DNA from: Hymenobacter armeniacus
GTDB taxonomy: Bacteria > Bacteroidota > Bacteroidia > Cytophagales > Hymenobacteraceae
DNA: 64,000 nt
NCBI RefSeq assembly: GCF_014699055.1
Contig: NZ_JACXAC010000002.1
Span: 124,001-188,000 of the forward strand
Direction: 5' to 3'
In this document: piece after piece, positions 34,901-42,208 of the stretch
How positions within the stretch are numbered: the first letter of the stretch is position 1
Layout of the letters: each line of letters opens with the position of its first letter
Notes under the pieces: model-generated
What the model saw: the letters and a program-made list of their open reading frames with translations, nothing else
Told to the model about the DNA's origin: nothing
Database searches by the model: none
Made by a program: the position numbers and the translations under genes

Positions 34901-36857
34901 TTGCCAGAGCGGTACCAATCCCACGCCCAGCATTTCGGGCACTGCCGGCGGCACGTTCTCCTCGACTACCGGCCTGAGCATCAATGCTACTACCGGGGTA
35001 ATCAACCTGAGCGCCAGCACGCTGGGAACTTACACGGTGACCTACGCGGTGGGCGGTAGCTGCCCCTCGTCGGCCACGGCCACTGTCACGGTGTCGAGCG
35101 CGCCGGTGGCTACTTTTTCGTACGCCAATAACTCGTACTGCGCCGGTGGCACGGCCACTCCCGCCCCCGTCTTTGCCACGGGCGCCAGCGGCGGTACGTT
35201 CTCTTCCACCACCGGCCTGACTATCGATGTCACCACGGGCGCCATCAACTTGGCTACCTCCACGGCCGGCACCTATACCGTGACCAACACCATTGCGGCC
35301 GCGGGCGGCTGTGCAGCGGCCACGGCCACCACCAGCGTGACCATCAACGCCGCCCCCACGGCTACGTTGACTGCCACCACGCCGACGACGTTCTGCGCGG
35401 GCGGTTCGGTGGTGCTCACGGCCCCGGCCGGCACGGGCAACACGTATCAGTTCCTCAACGGCACCACCAGCCTGGGGGCGGCTTCGGCTACCAATACCTT
35501 CACGGCCACGGCCGCGGGCTCGTACACGGTAGTCGTAACCAACGGAAATGGCTGCTCGGCTACCTCAGCGGCTACCACCGTGACGGTGAATCCGGCTACC
35601 ACGGCGACGTTCACGTATCCGGCCGCTACCTACTGCGTGAGCGGTACCACCAATCCCGTTGCGACGGTGACGGGTACGGCCGGCGGGACGTTCTCTTCGA
35701 CCACGGGCTTGACCATCAACGCCACCACGGGCGCCATCACGCTTTCGTCTTCAACGCCCGGCACTTACACCGTGACGTATAGCGTGGGCGGCACCTGCCC
35801 CTCGTCGGCCACGGCATCGGTGACGGTGACGGCGGCCCCGGTGGCCACGTTCAGCTACGGCACGGGCACGCCCACGTTCTGCGTGAGCGGCACCACCAAC
35901 CCAACCGTTTCCCTGGCTGCGGGCGCCACCGCTGGCACGTTCACCTCGACTACGGGCCTGACGCTTAATGCCACCACGGGCGCCATTACGCTGGCTTCTT
36001 CGACGCCTGGCACTTACACCGTGACCAATACGGTGGCCGCGGCTGGTGGCTGTGTGGCCGTTACGGCCACGGCTACCGTGACCGTGGCTCCGGCGGCCAT
36101 TGCCAACGCGGGCCCGGCCGTGACCATCTGCGGCGGAGCTACAGCTACGCTCGGTACGGCGGCCTTGGCCGGCACTACCTATGCTTGGAGCCCGGCCACG
36201 GGCCTGAGCAGCGCTACCGTTGCGCAGCCCACCGTGACGCTGCCTAACACGACCGGTGCGCCCATTACCCAAACGTATACGCTGACGGCCACCAACGCCG
36301 GGGGCTGCTCGGCCACGGCCACCGTCACCGTCACGGTGAACCCGCGGCCGGCCACGCCGACCATCACGGCCACTTACAACGGCACCACGACCACGCTCAC
36401 TTCGAGCGCGGCCACGGGCAACCAGTGGTACCTGACCGTCGGCACGACCACCACGGCCGTCGCCGGCGCCACGGGCCAGACGTTGGTGCTCACCGGCACC
36501 CCGGCCCAGCTCGGCGCCTACACCGTGACCACCACCAACGCCAACGGCTGCGTCTCGCTGCCCTCCGCTGCCCTGGTGGTTACTTCTAGCGTGAAGCCGC
36601 TGGCCGGCACTTCGCTGAGCGTGTACCCGAACCCCACGCACGACGGCCGCCTCACCGTGGAACTGACCGGCTACCGCCACGCCTCGGAACTGACCGTGCT
36701 GAATGCGCTGGGCCAGGTGGTGTTCGCGGCCGCCGTGCCGGCCTCGACCGGCACCGCCATGCAAGCCCTCGACCTGACGCAGTTGGCGTCGGGCGTGTAC
36801 ATCCTCCGCGTGAAAACGGAGGGCGGCCTCGACACGCGCCGCGTGGTGAAGCAATAG
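31929..36857 (+). CDS. Giant repetitive surface protein with T9SS type A sorting domain
   Basis: A 1642-residue exported protein. Residues 1-39 include the signal region (CRPLLVAALGLCTLGAHAQ). Residues about 75-130 look like a G8-type start of a beta-helix (GGNWSAPATWVGGVVPAATD, DVTIVAGATVTLDV), followed by beta-strand-rich sequence to about 860. Residues 880-1500 are Ig/PKD-like repeats of two kinds: two copies of a TTFCAGGSVVLTAPAGTG type (about 896-980 and 1140-1227) and four copies of a GGTFSSTTGLTINATTGAI type. Residues 1560-1642 are a type A sorting domain (LSVYPNPTHDGRLTVELTGY, VLNALGQVVF, GVYILRVKTEGG). It should be exported by the type IX system as an adhesin or surface layer component. 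The ATG at 31929 is chosen; the frame is open from 31800. Confidence 0.85.
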   Translation: MKQHLLSAGTSVGSFIQRPAAGAVRMCRPLLVAALGLCTLGAHAQDRAMLRPAAEVQVPRPVSAAVGPVLMPAKSTAAHKGLAAISSTAAGGNWSAPATWVGGVVPAATDDVTIVAGATVTLDVAASVASLTVAATGSLLTSTTTAYVLQVAGNVTNNGILDLSTSSTIGSDLRFTGAGNATFSGTGTTDLQTVSLAKSVRADVVEMTLPTFTVQGSATTTTGFLSTRITTNTVDDMTGTLKISGTGTFNNRVFINAAAYFIPATGGFWLNNPNFTVAAQTGSPTVNGLLRITAGTFNVGSSIGNSITFGANAVYTMEGGTLTTVGRFTNFTGASSVTGTMTFTLSAGTINVSTVGNTSATPSFGVNGTTTISGGTINLVQRSTATTPLDYYVAGTYAYTGGTVNAGTTATATNFDFRMRGNLPNLTIDNTTNPKSVLLAGQTNPFGTVLINPGTTLNLNGAILLQLGATITNNGTLTGTATGSRLYFQGTTAQSISGTGTVTSPLLQITFQNSSTGVTVGMPITTRNVAMFRGNVISSNNLTVQSSTTALAVISFGLTNPTSSAGNFDVAPTFDVSTSGLYLIYNPELAARTTGVEVPASRILYYADFNNPQGITVAGGDLTVVGPSASSSSISLLAGIVTTSAGNRLISGSATTVMPAGSATAYVKGPFGVTVNSATAVSRLFAVGDAAGFRPVLVSGITTAADQTFTATVINGATGGTGVSPVTNLNPTRYVRLENTANLPATATVQLSYGADDVVGNAATAVVAQAPTAAGAYASIGGAAATTPTTGLVSTLPLTPGNDFFVLANTEGGTLASSVPAVCAGTNAGTLTLANNVGTVVKYQADSGAGFVDVPGTNTGATLAFTNLTATTTFRAVILTADNRTVFSAPVTVTVNPAPTATLATTTPTTFCAGGSVVLTAPAGTGNTYQFFNGTTSLGAASATNTFTATAAGSYTVVVTNGNGCSATSAATTVTVNPATTATFAYTGSTFCQSGTNPTPSISGTAGGTFSSTTGLSINATTGVINLSASTLGTYTVTYAVGGSCPSSATATVTVSSAPVATFSYANNSYCAGGTATPAPVFATGASGGTFSSTTGLTIDVTTGAINLATSTAGTYTVTNTIAAAGGCAAATATTSVTINAAPTATLTATTPTTFCAGGSVVLTAPAGTGNTYQFLNGTTSLGAASATNTFTATAAGSYTVVVTNGNGCSATSAATTVTVNPATTATFTYPAATYCVSGTTNPVATVTGTAGGTFSSTTGLTINATTGAITLSSSTPGTYTVTYSVGGTCPSSATASVTVTAAPVATFSYGTGTPTFCVSGTTNPTVSLAAGATAGTFTSTTGLTLNATTGAITLASSTPGTYTVTNTVAAAGGCVAVTATATVTVAPAAIANAGPAVTICGGATATLGTAALAGTTYAWSPATGLSSATVAQPTVTLPNTTGAPITQTYTLTATNAGGCSATATVTVTVNPRPATPTITATYNGTTTTLTSSAATGNQWYLTVGTTTTAVAGATGQTLVLTGTPAQLGAYTVTTTNANGCVSLPSAALVVTSSVKPLAGTSLSVYPNPTHDGRLTVELTGYRHASELTVLNALGQVVFAAAVPASTGTAMQALDLTQLASGVYILRVKTEGGLDTRRVVKQ
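34617..34876 (+). repeat. Intragenic Ig-like repeat, type 1, copy 1
   Basis: Encodes one of two near-identical domains of the surface protein; the partner is at 35349-35604. The last 75 bases, including GTAGTCGTAACCAACGGAAA, are almost unchanged between the two. Confidence 0.85.
35349..35604 (+). repeat. Intragenic Ig-like repeat, type 1, copy 2
   Basis: Second copy of the domain at 34617. Identity at DNA level is high enough to imply recent duplication or gene conversion. Confidence 0.85.
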
Positions 36858-36874
36858 CCTCCCTTCAGTGCTTT

Positions 36875-36909
36875 AAAAAGCCCTGGCCAACGCTGGCCAG
36901 GGCTTTTTT
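36875..36909 (+). terminator. Terminator after the giant surface protein
   Basis: AAAAAGCCCTGGCCA and TGGCCAGGGCTTTTTT form a long stem with a short loop. Confidence 0.95.
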
Positions 36910-36959
36910 GCTTCTGGATGAGACGTATTGACCTGCTGCGCGGGTCTTTTGCCGTTCCG

Positions 36960-36967
36960 TAGCTTTG
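36960..36967 (+). promoter_or_regulatory. -7 box immediately before the HupE/UreJ gene
   Basis: TAGCTTTG is an exact match, ending four bases before the ATG at 36972. Transcription from it would produce a leaderless or nearly leaderless message. No TTTG is found at the right distance upstream. Confidence 0.45.
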
Positions 36968-36971
36968 CAGT

Positions 36972-37565
36972 ATGTCCGTTTTTCAGACTTACCTGCAGCT
37001 CGGCTTCCTGCACATTTGCACGCCGCGCGCGGCCGACCACCTCACGTTCTTGCTGGCGCTGTGCGCGCCCTACGTGCTGAACGACTGGCGGCGGGTGCTG
37101 GCCCTGGTCACGAGTTTCACGGTGGGGCACTCGCTCACGCTGGCGCTGGCCACGCTGGGCGTGGTGAACTTCAGTCCGGCCGTGATTGAGGCGCTGATTC
37201 CGGTTACCATCATGGTCACGGCTTTGCTCAACATGCGCGGCGCCGGCCGGCTCATTACGCGGCGGACACCCGTATTTGCTGCCGTGCCCAACGTGTTGGC
37301 CCTGGTTTTTGGGTTGGTGCACGGGCTGGGGTTTTCGAGCTACCTGCGGGCCTTACTTGGGGCCAACAGCCGGCCGGTGGAGGAATTGTTTGCCTTTAAC
37401 GTGGGCGTGGAAATGGGTCAGGTTCTGATTGTGAGCGTCATCCTGCTGCTGGGGGCGGTGCTGCTGGGCAGCCTGCGCGTGGCCCGGCGCGACTGGCTGC
37501 TCACCACCAGCGGCGCGGCGCTGGGCATTGCCACGGTGCTGCTGGTGCAGCAGCTGTGGCCCTAG
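36972..37565 (+). CDS. HupE/UreJ family membrane protein
   Basis: A 197-residue integral membrane protein with about six helices. The first segment YLQLGFLHICTPRAADHLTF and LLALCAP follow the HupE/UreJ pattern (GFxHI...DHLLFLLAL), and FTVGHSLTLALATLG and LVFGLVHGLGFSSYLRALLG are the other conserved segments with histidines. HupE/UreJ proteins are implicated in nickel uptake; many Bacteroidota copies lack nearby hydrogenase or urease genes, as here, so metal and role are uncertain. The usual start motif is altered to CTPRA where many relatives have an aspartate-rich sequence. Confidence 0.8.
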   Translation: MSVFQTYLQLGFLHICTPRAADHLTFLLALCAPYVLNDWRRVLALVTSFTVGHSLTLALATLGVVNFSPAVIEALIPVTIMVTALLNMRGAGRLITRRTPVFAAVPNVLALVFGLVHGLGFSSYLRALLGANSRPVEELFAFNVGVEMGQVLIVSVILLLGAVLLGSLRVARRDWLLTTSGAALGIATVLLVQQLWP

Positions 37566-37688
37566 CGCCCGGTAGCCAGCAATGCATTGGCCAAAATTGC
37601 GAGGTTGGGGCGCAACCCTGTCGTAAATTCGCAGACCTTACCGGTCTCGGCCGTTATTCCTTTCGGTTTTCTCATTTTCATGTTCTCT

Positions 37689-40043
37689 ATGCGTCGTTTT
37701 CTATTTGCTGGCTTGGGGCTGGCGCTGACGGGCTTGCTGCCCGCCGCTGCGCAAACCACCAACTCCGGCACCGACAAATTCGCGCAGCTCGAAACGATGC
37801 TGCCGACCCCCAATAGCTACCGCACCGCCAGCGGCGCCCCCGGCCCCGACTACTGGCAGCAGCGCGCCGACTACGACATCAAAGTCACCCTCGACGACGC
37901 CAAGCAGGCCCTCACCGGCCGCGAAACCATCACCTACACCAACCTCTCGCCCGATGCGCTGCCTTACCTCTGGGTGCAGCTCGACCAGAACATCTGGGAC
38001 AAAAACTCGATGACGACGGCCACCGAGGTGAATTCGCTGAGCGACAAGGTGACCTTCCAAACCCTCGAAGGGCTGGTGGACGACTTTGACGGCGGTTTCC
38101 GTATTGAGAGCGTGACCAGCAAGGACGGCAAGGCCCTGCACACCGTCACGAACCACACCATGATGCGCGTGGACCTGCCCACGCCGCTGCAGCCGCGCCA
38201 GTCGGTGTCGTTCAACGTGAAGTGGCACTACAACATCAACGACGCCACCAAGGGCGGCCGCTGCGGCTACGAGTACTTCCCGGCCGATAAGAACTACCTC
38301 TACGAGATGGCCCAGTTCTACCCCCGCATGGCCGTGTACTCCGACAACCAGGGCTGGCAGCACAAGCAGTTCCTCGGCAACGGCGAATTCACGCTGCCCT
38401 TCGGCGACTACAAGGTGAGCATCACCGCGCCGGCCGACCACGTGGTGGGCGCCACCGGCACCTTGCAAAACGCCGCCCAGGTGATGAGCGCCGCGCAGCT
38501 GAAGCGCATGGCCGAGGCCAAAAATGCCAAGAAGCCCGTGCTCATCGTGACCCAGGACGAGGCCACGAAAGCCGAAGGCAGCCGCGCCACTGGCACCAAA
38601 ACCTGGACCTACGTGGCCAAAAACGTGCGCGACTTTGCCTGGTGCAGCTCGCGCAAATTCATCTGGGACGCCATGCAAATAACGCAGAGCGGCAAGCCCG
38701 TGCTGTGCATGAGCTACTACCCCAAAGAAGGCAACCCGCTGTGGGGCCAGTACTCGACGCAGGTGGTGGCCCACACCATCAAAACCTACTCGAAATTCAC
38801 CATTCCCTACGCCTACCCGGTCGCCATTTCGGTGCACGGGGCCATTGGCGGCATGGAGTACCCCATGATTTGCTTCAACGGCGGCCGGCCCGAGAAGGAC
38901 GGCACCTACTCGGCCGAGCGGAAATACGGAATGATTTCGGTGATTATCCACGAAGTGGGCCACAACTTCTTCCCGATGATTGTGAACTCCGACGAGCGGC
39001 AGTGGACCTGGATGGATGAGGGCCTGAACTCCTTCGTGCAGTTCCTGACCGAGCAGGAGTGGGAGCGCAACTACCCCAGCCGCCGCGGCGAGCCCCGCAA
39101 CATCACGGCCTACATGGCCACGGATAAGACCCTGCAAACCCCGATTATGATTAACTCGGAGTCGGCGCTGCAGTTCGGCAACAACGCCTACGGCAAGCCC
39201 GCCACGGCACTCAACATCCTGCGCGAAACGGTGATGGGCCGCGAGCTGTTCGACTACGCCTTCAAGACCTACGCCCAGCGCTGGGCCTACAAGCACCCCA
39301 CGCCGGCCGACTTCTTCCGCACCATGGAAGACGCCTCGGCGGTGGACCTGGACTGGTTCTGGCGCGGCTGGTTCTACACCATCGACCACACCGACATCAG
39401 CCTCGAATCGGTGAAGGCCTACAACGTGAGCACCAAAAACCCGCAGGTGGAAAACGCCCGCCTGCAGCAGCTGAAGGCCGCCGCGCCGCAGTCCATCACG
39501 GCCCAGCGCAACGCCACCGACATCAAGCAGACGCTGGTGGACGAGAAGCCCGAGCTGAAGGATTTCTACAACAGCTACGACCCCTTGGCCGTGACGCCCG
39601 CCGACCAGCAGCGCTACACCGCCTACCTGGGCACCCTCACCGACGAGCAAAAGCAGCGCCTCGGCGACACCCAGAACTTCTACGAGCTGAGCCTGCGCAA
39701 CGTGGGCGGCCTCGTGATGCCGGTGGTGCTGCAGATGACTTACGCCGACAACTCGCAGGAAATCCAGACCATTCCGGCCGAAATCTGGCGCAAAAACAAC
39801 GCTCAGGTCACGAAGGTCATCGTGACGAAAAAGCCGGTCATCAGCTTCGTCATCGACCCCTTCCAGCAAACGGCCGACACGGATGTGAGCAACAACGCCT
39901 TCCCGCGCCAGCCCGCCGCCTCGCGCTTCGAGCTGTTCCAGCAGCAGTTCCAGGCCCCTGCGAACCCCATGCAGCAGCAAACCAGCCGCACCACCAGCCC
40001 CATGCAGAAGCTGGAACAAAAGCCCGTGGGCAGCGGCCAATAG
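37689..40043 (+). CDS. Secreted M1 family metallopeptidase
   Basis: A 784-residue zinc peptidase with signal peptide MRRFLFAGLGLALTGLLPAAAQ. The zinc motif HEVGHNFFP (about residue 421) is followed by the third ligand in WTWMDEGLNSF. The exopeptidase motif equivalent to GAMEN is GAIGGMEYP (about 385). The length and the C-terminal region with Gln/Thr/Ser-rich tail (QQQFQAPANPMQQQTS) are those of the large Bacteroidota M1 branch, and the tail is unstructured. It should trim peptides in the periplasm. Starts at 37689 or 37680 (MFSMRR); the former gives a compact signal peptide. Terminator at 40114. Confidence 0.9.
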   Translation: MRRFLFAGLGLALTGLLPAAAQTTNSGTDKFAQLETMLPTPNSYRTASGAPGPDYWQQRADYDIKVTLDDAKQALTGRETITYTNLSPDALPYLWVQLDQNIWDKNSMTTATEVNSLSDKVTFQTLEGLVDDFDGGFRIESVTSKDGKALHTVTNHTMMRVDLPTPLQPRQSVSFNVKWHYNINDATKGGRCGYEYFPADKNYLYEMAQFYPRMAVYSDNQGWQHKQFLGNGEFTLPFGDYKVSITAPADHVVGATGTLQNAAQVMSAAQLKRMAEAKNAKKPVLIVTQDEATKAEGSRATGTKTWTYVAKNVRDFAWCSSRKFIWDAMQITQSGKPVLCMSYYPKEGNPLWGQYSTQVVAHTIKTYSKFTIPYAYPVAISVHGAIGGMEYPMICFNGGRPEKDGTYSAERKYGMISVIIHEVGHNFFPMIVNSDERQWTWMDEGLNSFVQFLTEQEWERNYPSRRGEPRNITAYMATDKTLQTPIMINSESALQFGNNAYGKPATALNILRETVMGRELFDYAFKTYAQRWAYKHPTPADFFRTMEDASAVDLDWFWRGWFYTIDHTDISLESVKAYNVSTKNPQVENARLQQLKAAAPQSITAQRNATDIKQTLVDEKPELKDFYNSYDPLAVTPADQQRYTAYLGTLTDEQKQRLGDTQNFYELSLRNVGGLVMPVVLQMTYADNSQEIQTIPAEIWRKNNAQVTKVIVTKKPVISFVIDPFQQTADTDVSNNAFPRQPAASRFELFQQQFQAPANPMQQQTSRTTSPMQKLEQKPVGSGQ

Positions 40044-40052
40044 AGCGGACCA

Positions 40053-40085
40053 GCTGTCATTGCGAGCGCAGCGAACCAATCCGTC
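40053..40085. repeat. Short dispersed repeat GTCATTGCGAGCGCAGCGAA
   Basis: The sequence at 40056-40085 (GTCATTGCGAGCGCAGCGAA then CCAATCCGTC) is a variant of the short dispersed element common between genes of Hymenobacter-type genomes. Here it is only one arm, without a partner. Confidence 0.55.
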
Positions 40086-40113
40086 TGTTCTCAGCGACTA
40101 GCTTTCTAATGTG

Positions 40114-40150
40114 AAAAAGCCCCGACACCGTATAGTGTCGGGGCTTTTTT
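40114..40150 (+). terminator. Terminator after the M1 peptidase
   Basis: AAAAAGCCCCGACAC and GTGTCGGGGCTTTTTT form a 15-bp stem with a short loop CGTATA. Confidence 0.95.
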
Positions 40151-40306
40151 GTTGGGTTTGTCACCTCTCAAAGTGGGGTGCTGAGAACTGGAAGGATTGC
40201 CGCGCTGCGCGCGCAATGATAGACAAACTACGCCCGCGGTACAGCAAAGGCCGCAACCATGAGTCCGTGAATCAGGTACTTTGGAGTGAACCCAAAACCT
40301 GCCGCC

Positions 40307-41452
40307 ATGAATGAGTTTGACCGCATTTCCGCCGCTTCCCGCCGCGAGTTTATCCGCACGTTGTCGTTGGGAGTAGGGGCCTCGCTAGTAGGTACTTCAG
40401 TGCTGGCGCGGCCGGCGGCCAAGCCGCTGGGCGTGGCGCTGGTGGGCCTGGGCAAGTACAGCACCGGCCAGTTGGCGCCCGCGCTGCAGCAAACCAAGCT
40501 GTGCCGGCTGGCCGGCATCGTGACCGGCACGCCCGCCAAAGCCGCGCAGTGGAAGCAGCAGTACAATCTGCCCGACGCCAACATCTACAACTACCAAACC
40601 TTCGACCGCATTGCCGATAACCCGGCCATCGACATCGTGTACGTGGTACTGCCGGTGGGCTTGCACGCCGAGTACGTGGAGCGGGCCGCCCGGGCCGGCA
40701 AGCACGTTATTTGCGAGAAGCCCATGGCGACATCGGCCGAAGACTGCCGGCGCATGATAGCCGCCATGCAAAAGGCCGGCAAGAAATTCAGCATCGGCTA
40801 CCGGCTGCATTTCGAGCCGCACCATCAGGAAATAATGCGTCTGGGCCAGTCGCAGGCCTTTGGTCGCATCACCCACCTGGCCGCCGACAACGGTTTTCGC
40901 TTCAACAACGACACGCCGTGGCGGGTGAGCAAGCGACTGGCCGGCGGGGGCCCGCTGATGGACATGGGCATCTACTGCGTGCAGGGCGTCATTTATACCA
41001 AAGGCCAGCTGCCGGTGTCCGTCACGGCCAAGTTCGAGCCCAAAACCAACCCCACGCTCTTCAAGGAAGTGGAGGAGGGGCTGAACTGGCAAATGCAGTT
41101 CGCCGACGGTGCCGTGGCCGACTGCCGCACCAGCTACGGCCAGAACCTGAGCAGCCGCCTGCGCGCCGAAGCCGCCAACGGCTGGCTGGAACTGCAGCCC
41201 GCCTTCTACTACGACGGCATCGAAGGCCGCACCAGCCGAGGCCCCATGAATCTGCCCAACGTGCCGCAACAGGCCCGCCAGATGGACGATTTCGCCGACT
41301 GCATCCTCCATAACAAGCCAACCCGCGTGCCCGGCGAGATGGGCCTGCGCGACATTCAGCTACTCTCCGCCATCTACCGCGCCGCCGAAACGGGTCAGAA
41401 AGTATCAACCAAAGACGTGGTGGCCGTGCTGGATAAAACCAACAGCCGCTAA
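40307..41452 (+). CDS. Tat-exported Gfo/Idh/MocA family oxidoreductase
   Basis: A 381-residue NAD(P)-dependent sugar oxidoreductase-like protein. The N-terminus has a twin-arginine signal (AASRREFIRTLSLGVGASLV). Residues about 47-165 are a Rossmann domain starting LGVALVGLGKYSTGQLAPAL, with the family signature HVICEKPMATSAEDC. The C-terminal half is the substrate domain with DMGIYCVQG. Members of this family that carry a Tat signal act in the periplasm on glycosides and are common in Bacteroidota. The ATG at 40307 is preferred over a GTG at 40286 because it directly gives the Tat motif. The substrate is unknown. Confidence 0.9.
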   Translation: MNEFDRISAASRREFIRTLSLGVGASLVGTSVLARPAAKPLGVALVGLGKYSTGQLAPALQQTKLCRLAGIVTGTPAKAAQWKQQYNLPDANIYNYQTFDRIADNPAIDIVYVVLPVGLHAEYVERAARAGKHVICEKPMATSAEDCRRMIAAMQKAGKKFSIGYRLHFEPHHQEIMRLGQSQAFGRITHLAADNGFRFNNDTPWRVSKRLAGGGPLMDMGIYCVQGVIYTKGQLPVSVTAKFEPKTNPTLFKEVEEGLNWQMQFADGAVADCRTSYGQNLSSRLRAEAANGWLELQPAFYYDGIEGRTSRGPMNLPNVPQQARQMDDFADCILHNKPTRVPGEMGLRDIQLLSAIYRAAETGQKVSTKDVVAVLDKTNSR

Positions 41453-41478
41453 GCTATTGAAGCAACGGAAACCAGCCG

Positions 41479-41505
41479 GTCATGCTTCGCTGCGCGCTGC
41501 ATGAC
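41479..41505. repeat. Short palindrome of the GTCATGC family
   Basis: GTCATGC and GCATGAC flank TTCGCTGCGCGCT. It lies between convergent genes and may act as their terminator; the arms match the core of the palindromes at 4581 and 48425. Confidence 0.5.
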
Positions 41506-41520
41506 GACCCTGCTGACTTC

Positions 41521-42183
41521 CTAGCCTTGTTGCCCCTTCGGGGCCTCGCCGCCCACCATGCGCGAAATCAGCCCGTGGTCCTCTTTCATTTCGGCCCATA
41601 CCACCCCCACCACGTGAATCAGAATGAAGCCGATGATGAGGTACATCGTCACGTTGTGCGTTTCCTCGGCCAGGTGATGGATGCCGCGCAGCCACGACAC
41701 GTCCTCAAAAATGAGAATCAGGCCCGTGACCACCATGATGGTAATAAACAGGTAGAACAAGGCGTAGGTGGTTTTGGCAAACAGGATTTTACCGGCTTTG
41801 CTTTTGTCGGCCGGCGGGGCTAGGCGGTAGCGGCGCAGGATTTCCATCAGTCGGGCCGAAAAGCGCAGTTCCGAGGGGCCCGTGAGCTGCAAGCCCAATC
41901 GAAACACCCACAGTGCCACCAGCGTCCAGCCGAAGTAGATATGCCAGGCCCAGATTCGTTCGCTGATGATGTGGGCCAGCTCGCGTGCCTGCGGCACCGA
42001 CACGTCCTTGCCCGACGACTGCAGCTCCGGCACCGCCGTTTTGGCTTTCACAATCACCTTCTGAAACAGAATGGTCATCAGCTGCAGGCTGATAAGCAGC
42101 GCATTGGCCCAGTGCCAAAACCGCAGCGTGCCGCGGTAATCTTTGGTGGGTACTTCGACGGCAGGCACAATGCGGGTATCCAT
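41521..42183 (-). CDS. Cytochrome b/b6 family membrane protein (cytochrome b561-like)
   Basis: A 220-residue membrane protein with four helices: ALLISLQLMTILF, WHIYFGWTLVALWVFRLGL, YALFYLFITIMVVTGLILIF and YLIIGFILIHVVGVVWAEM. Histidines that could bind two b-haems sit in LRFWHWANAL, IWAWHIYF, GIHHLAEETHN and IHVVGV. The N-terminal YRGTLRFWHWANA is the signature of hydrogenase-type b cytochromes, which carry electrons between quinone and a periplasmic enzyme. No hydrogenase is in the window. It starts 25 bases after the aminotransferase stop, so it may be last in an operon with it. Confidence 0.85.
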   Translation of the reverse strand: MDTRIVPAVEVPTKDYRGTLRFWHWANALLISLQLMTILFQKVIVKAKTAVPELQSSGKDVSVPQARELAHIISERIWAWHIYFGWTLVALWVFRLGLQLTGPSELRFSARLMEILRRYRLAPPADKSKAGKILFAKTTYALFYLFITIMVVTGLILIFEDVSWLRGIHHLAEETHNVTMYLIIGFILIHVVGVVWAEMKEDHGLISRMVGGEAPKGQQG

Positions 42184-42208
42184 CTGAAATTAAAAAGAGA
42201 TTAAAAAG

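Noticed and set aside
37701..40079. Leftward open frame of nearly 800 codons opposite the M1 peptidase
   Set aside because: Same kind of antisense shadow; no start context and no motif.
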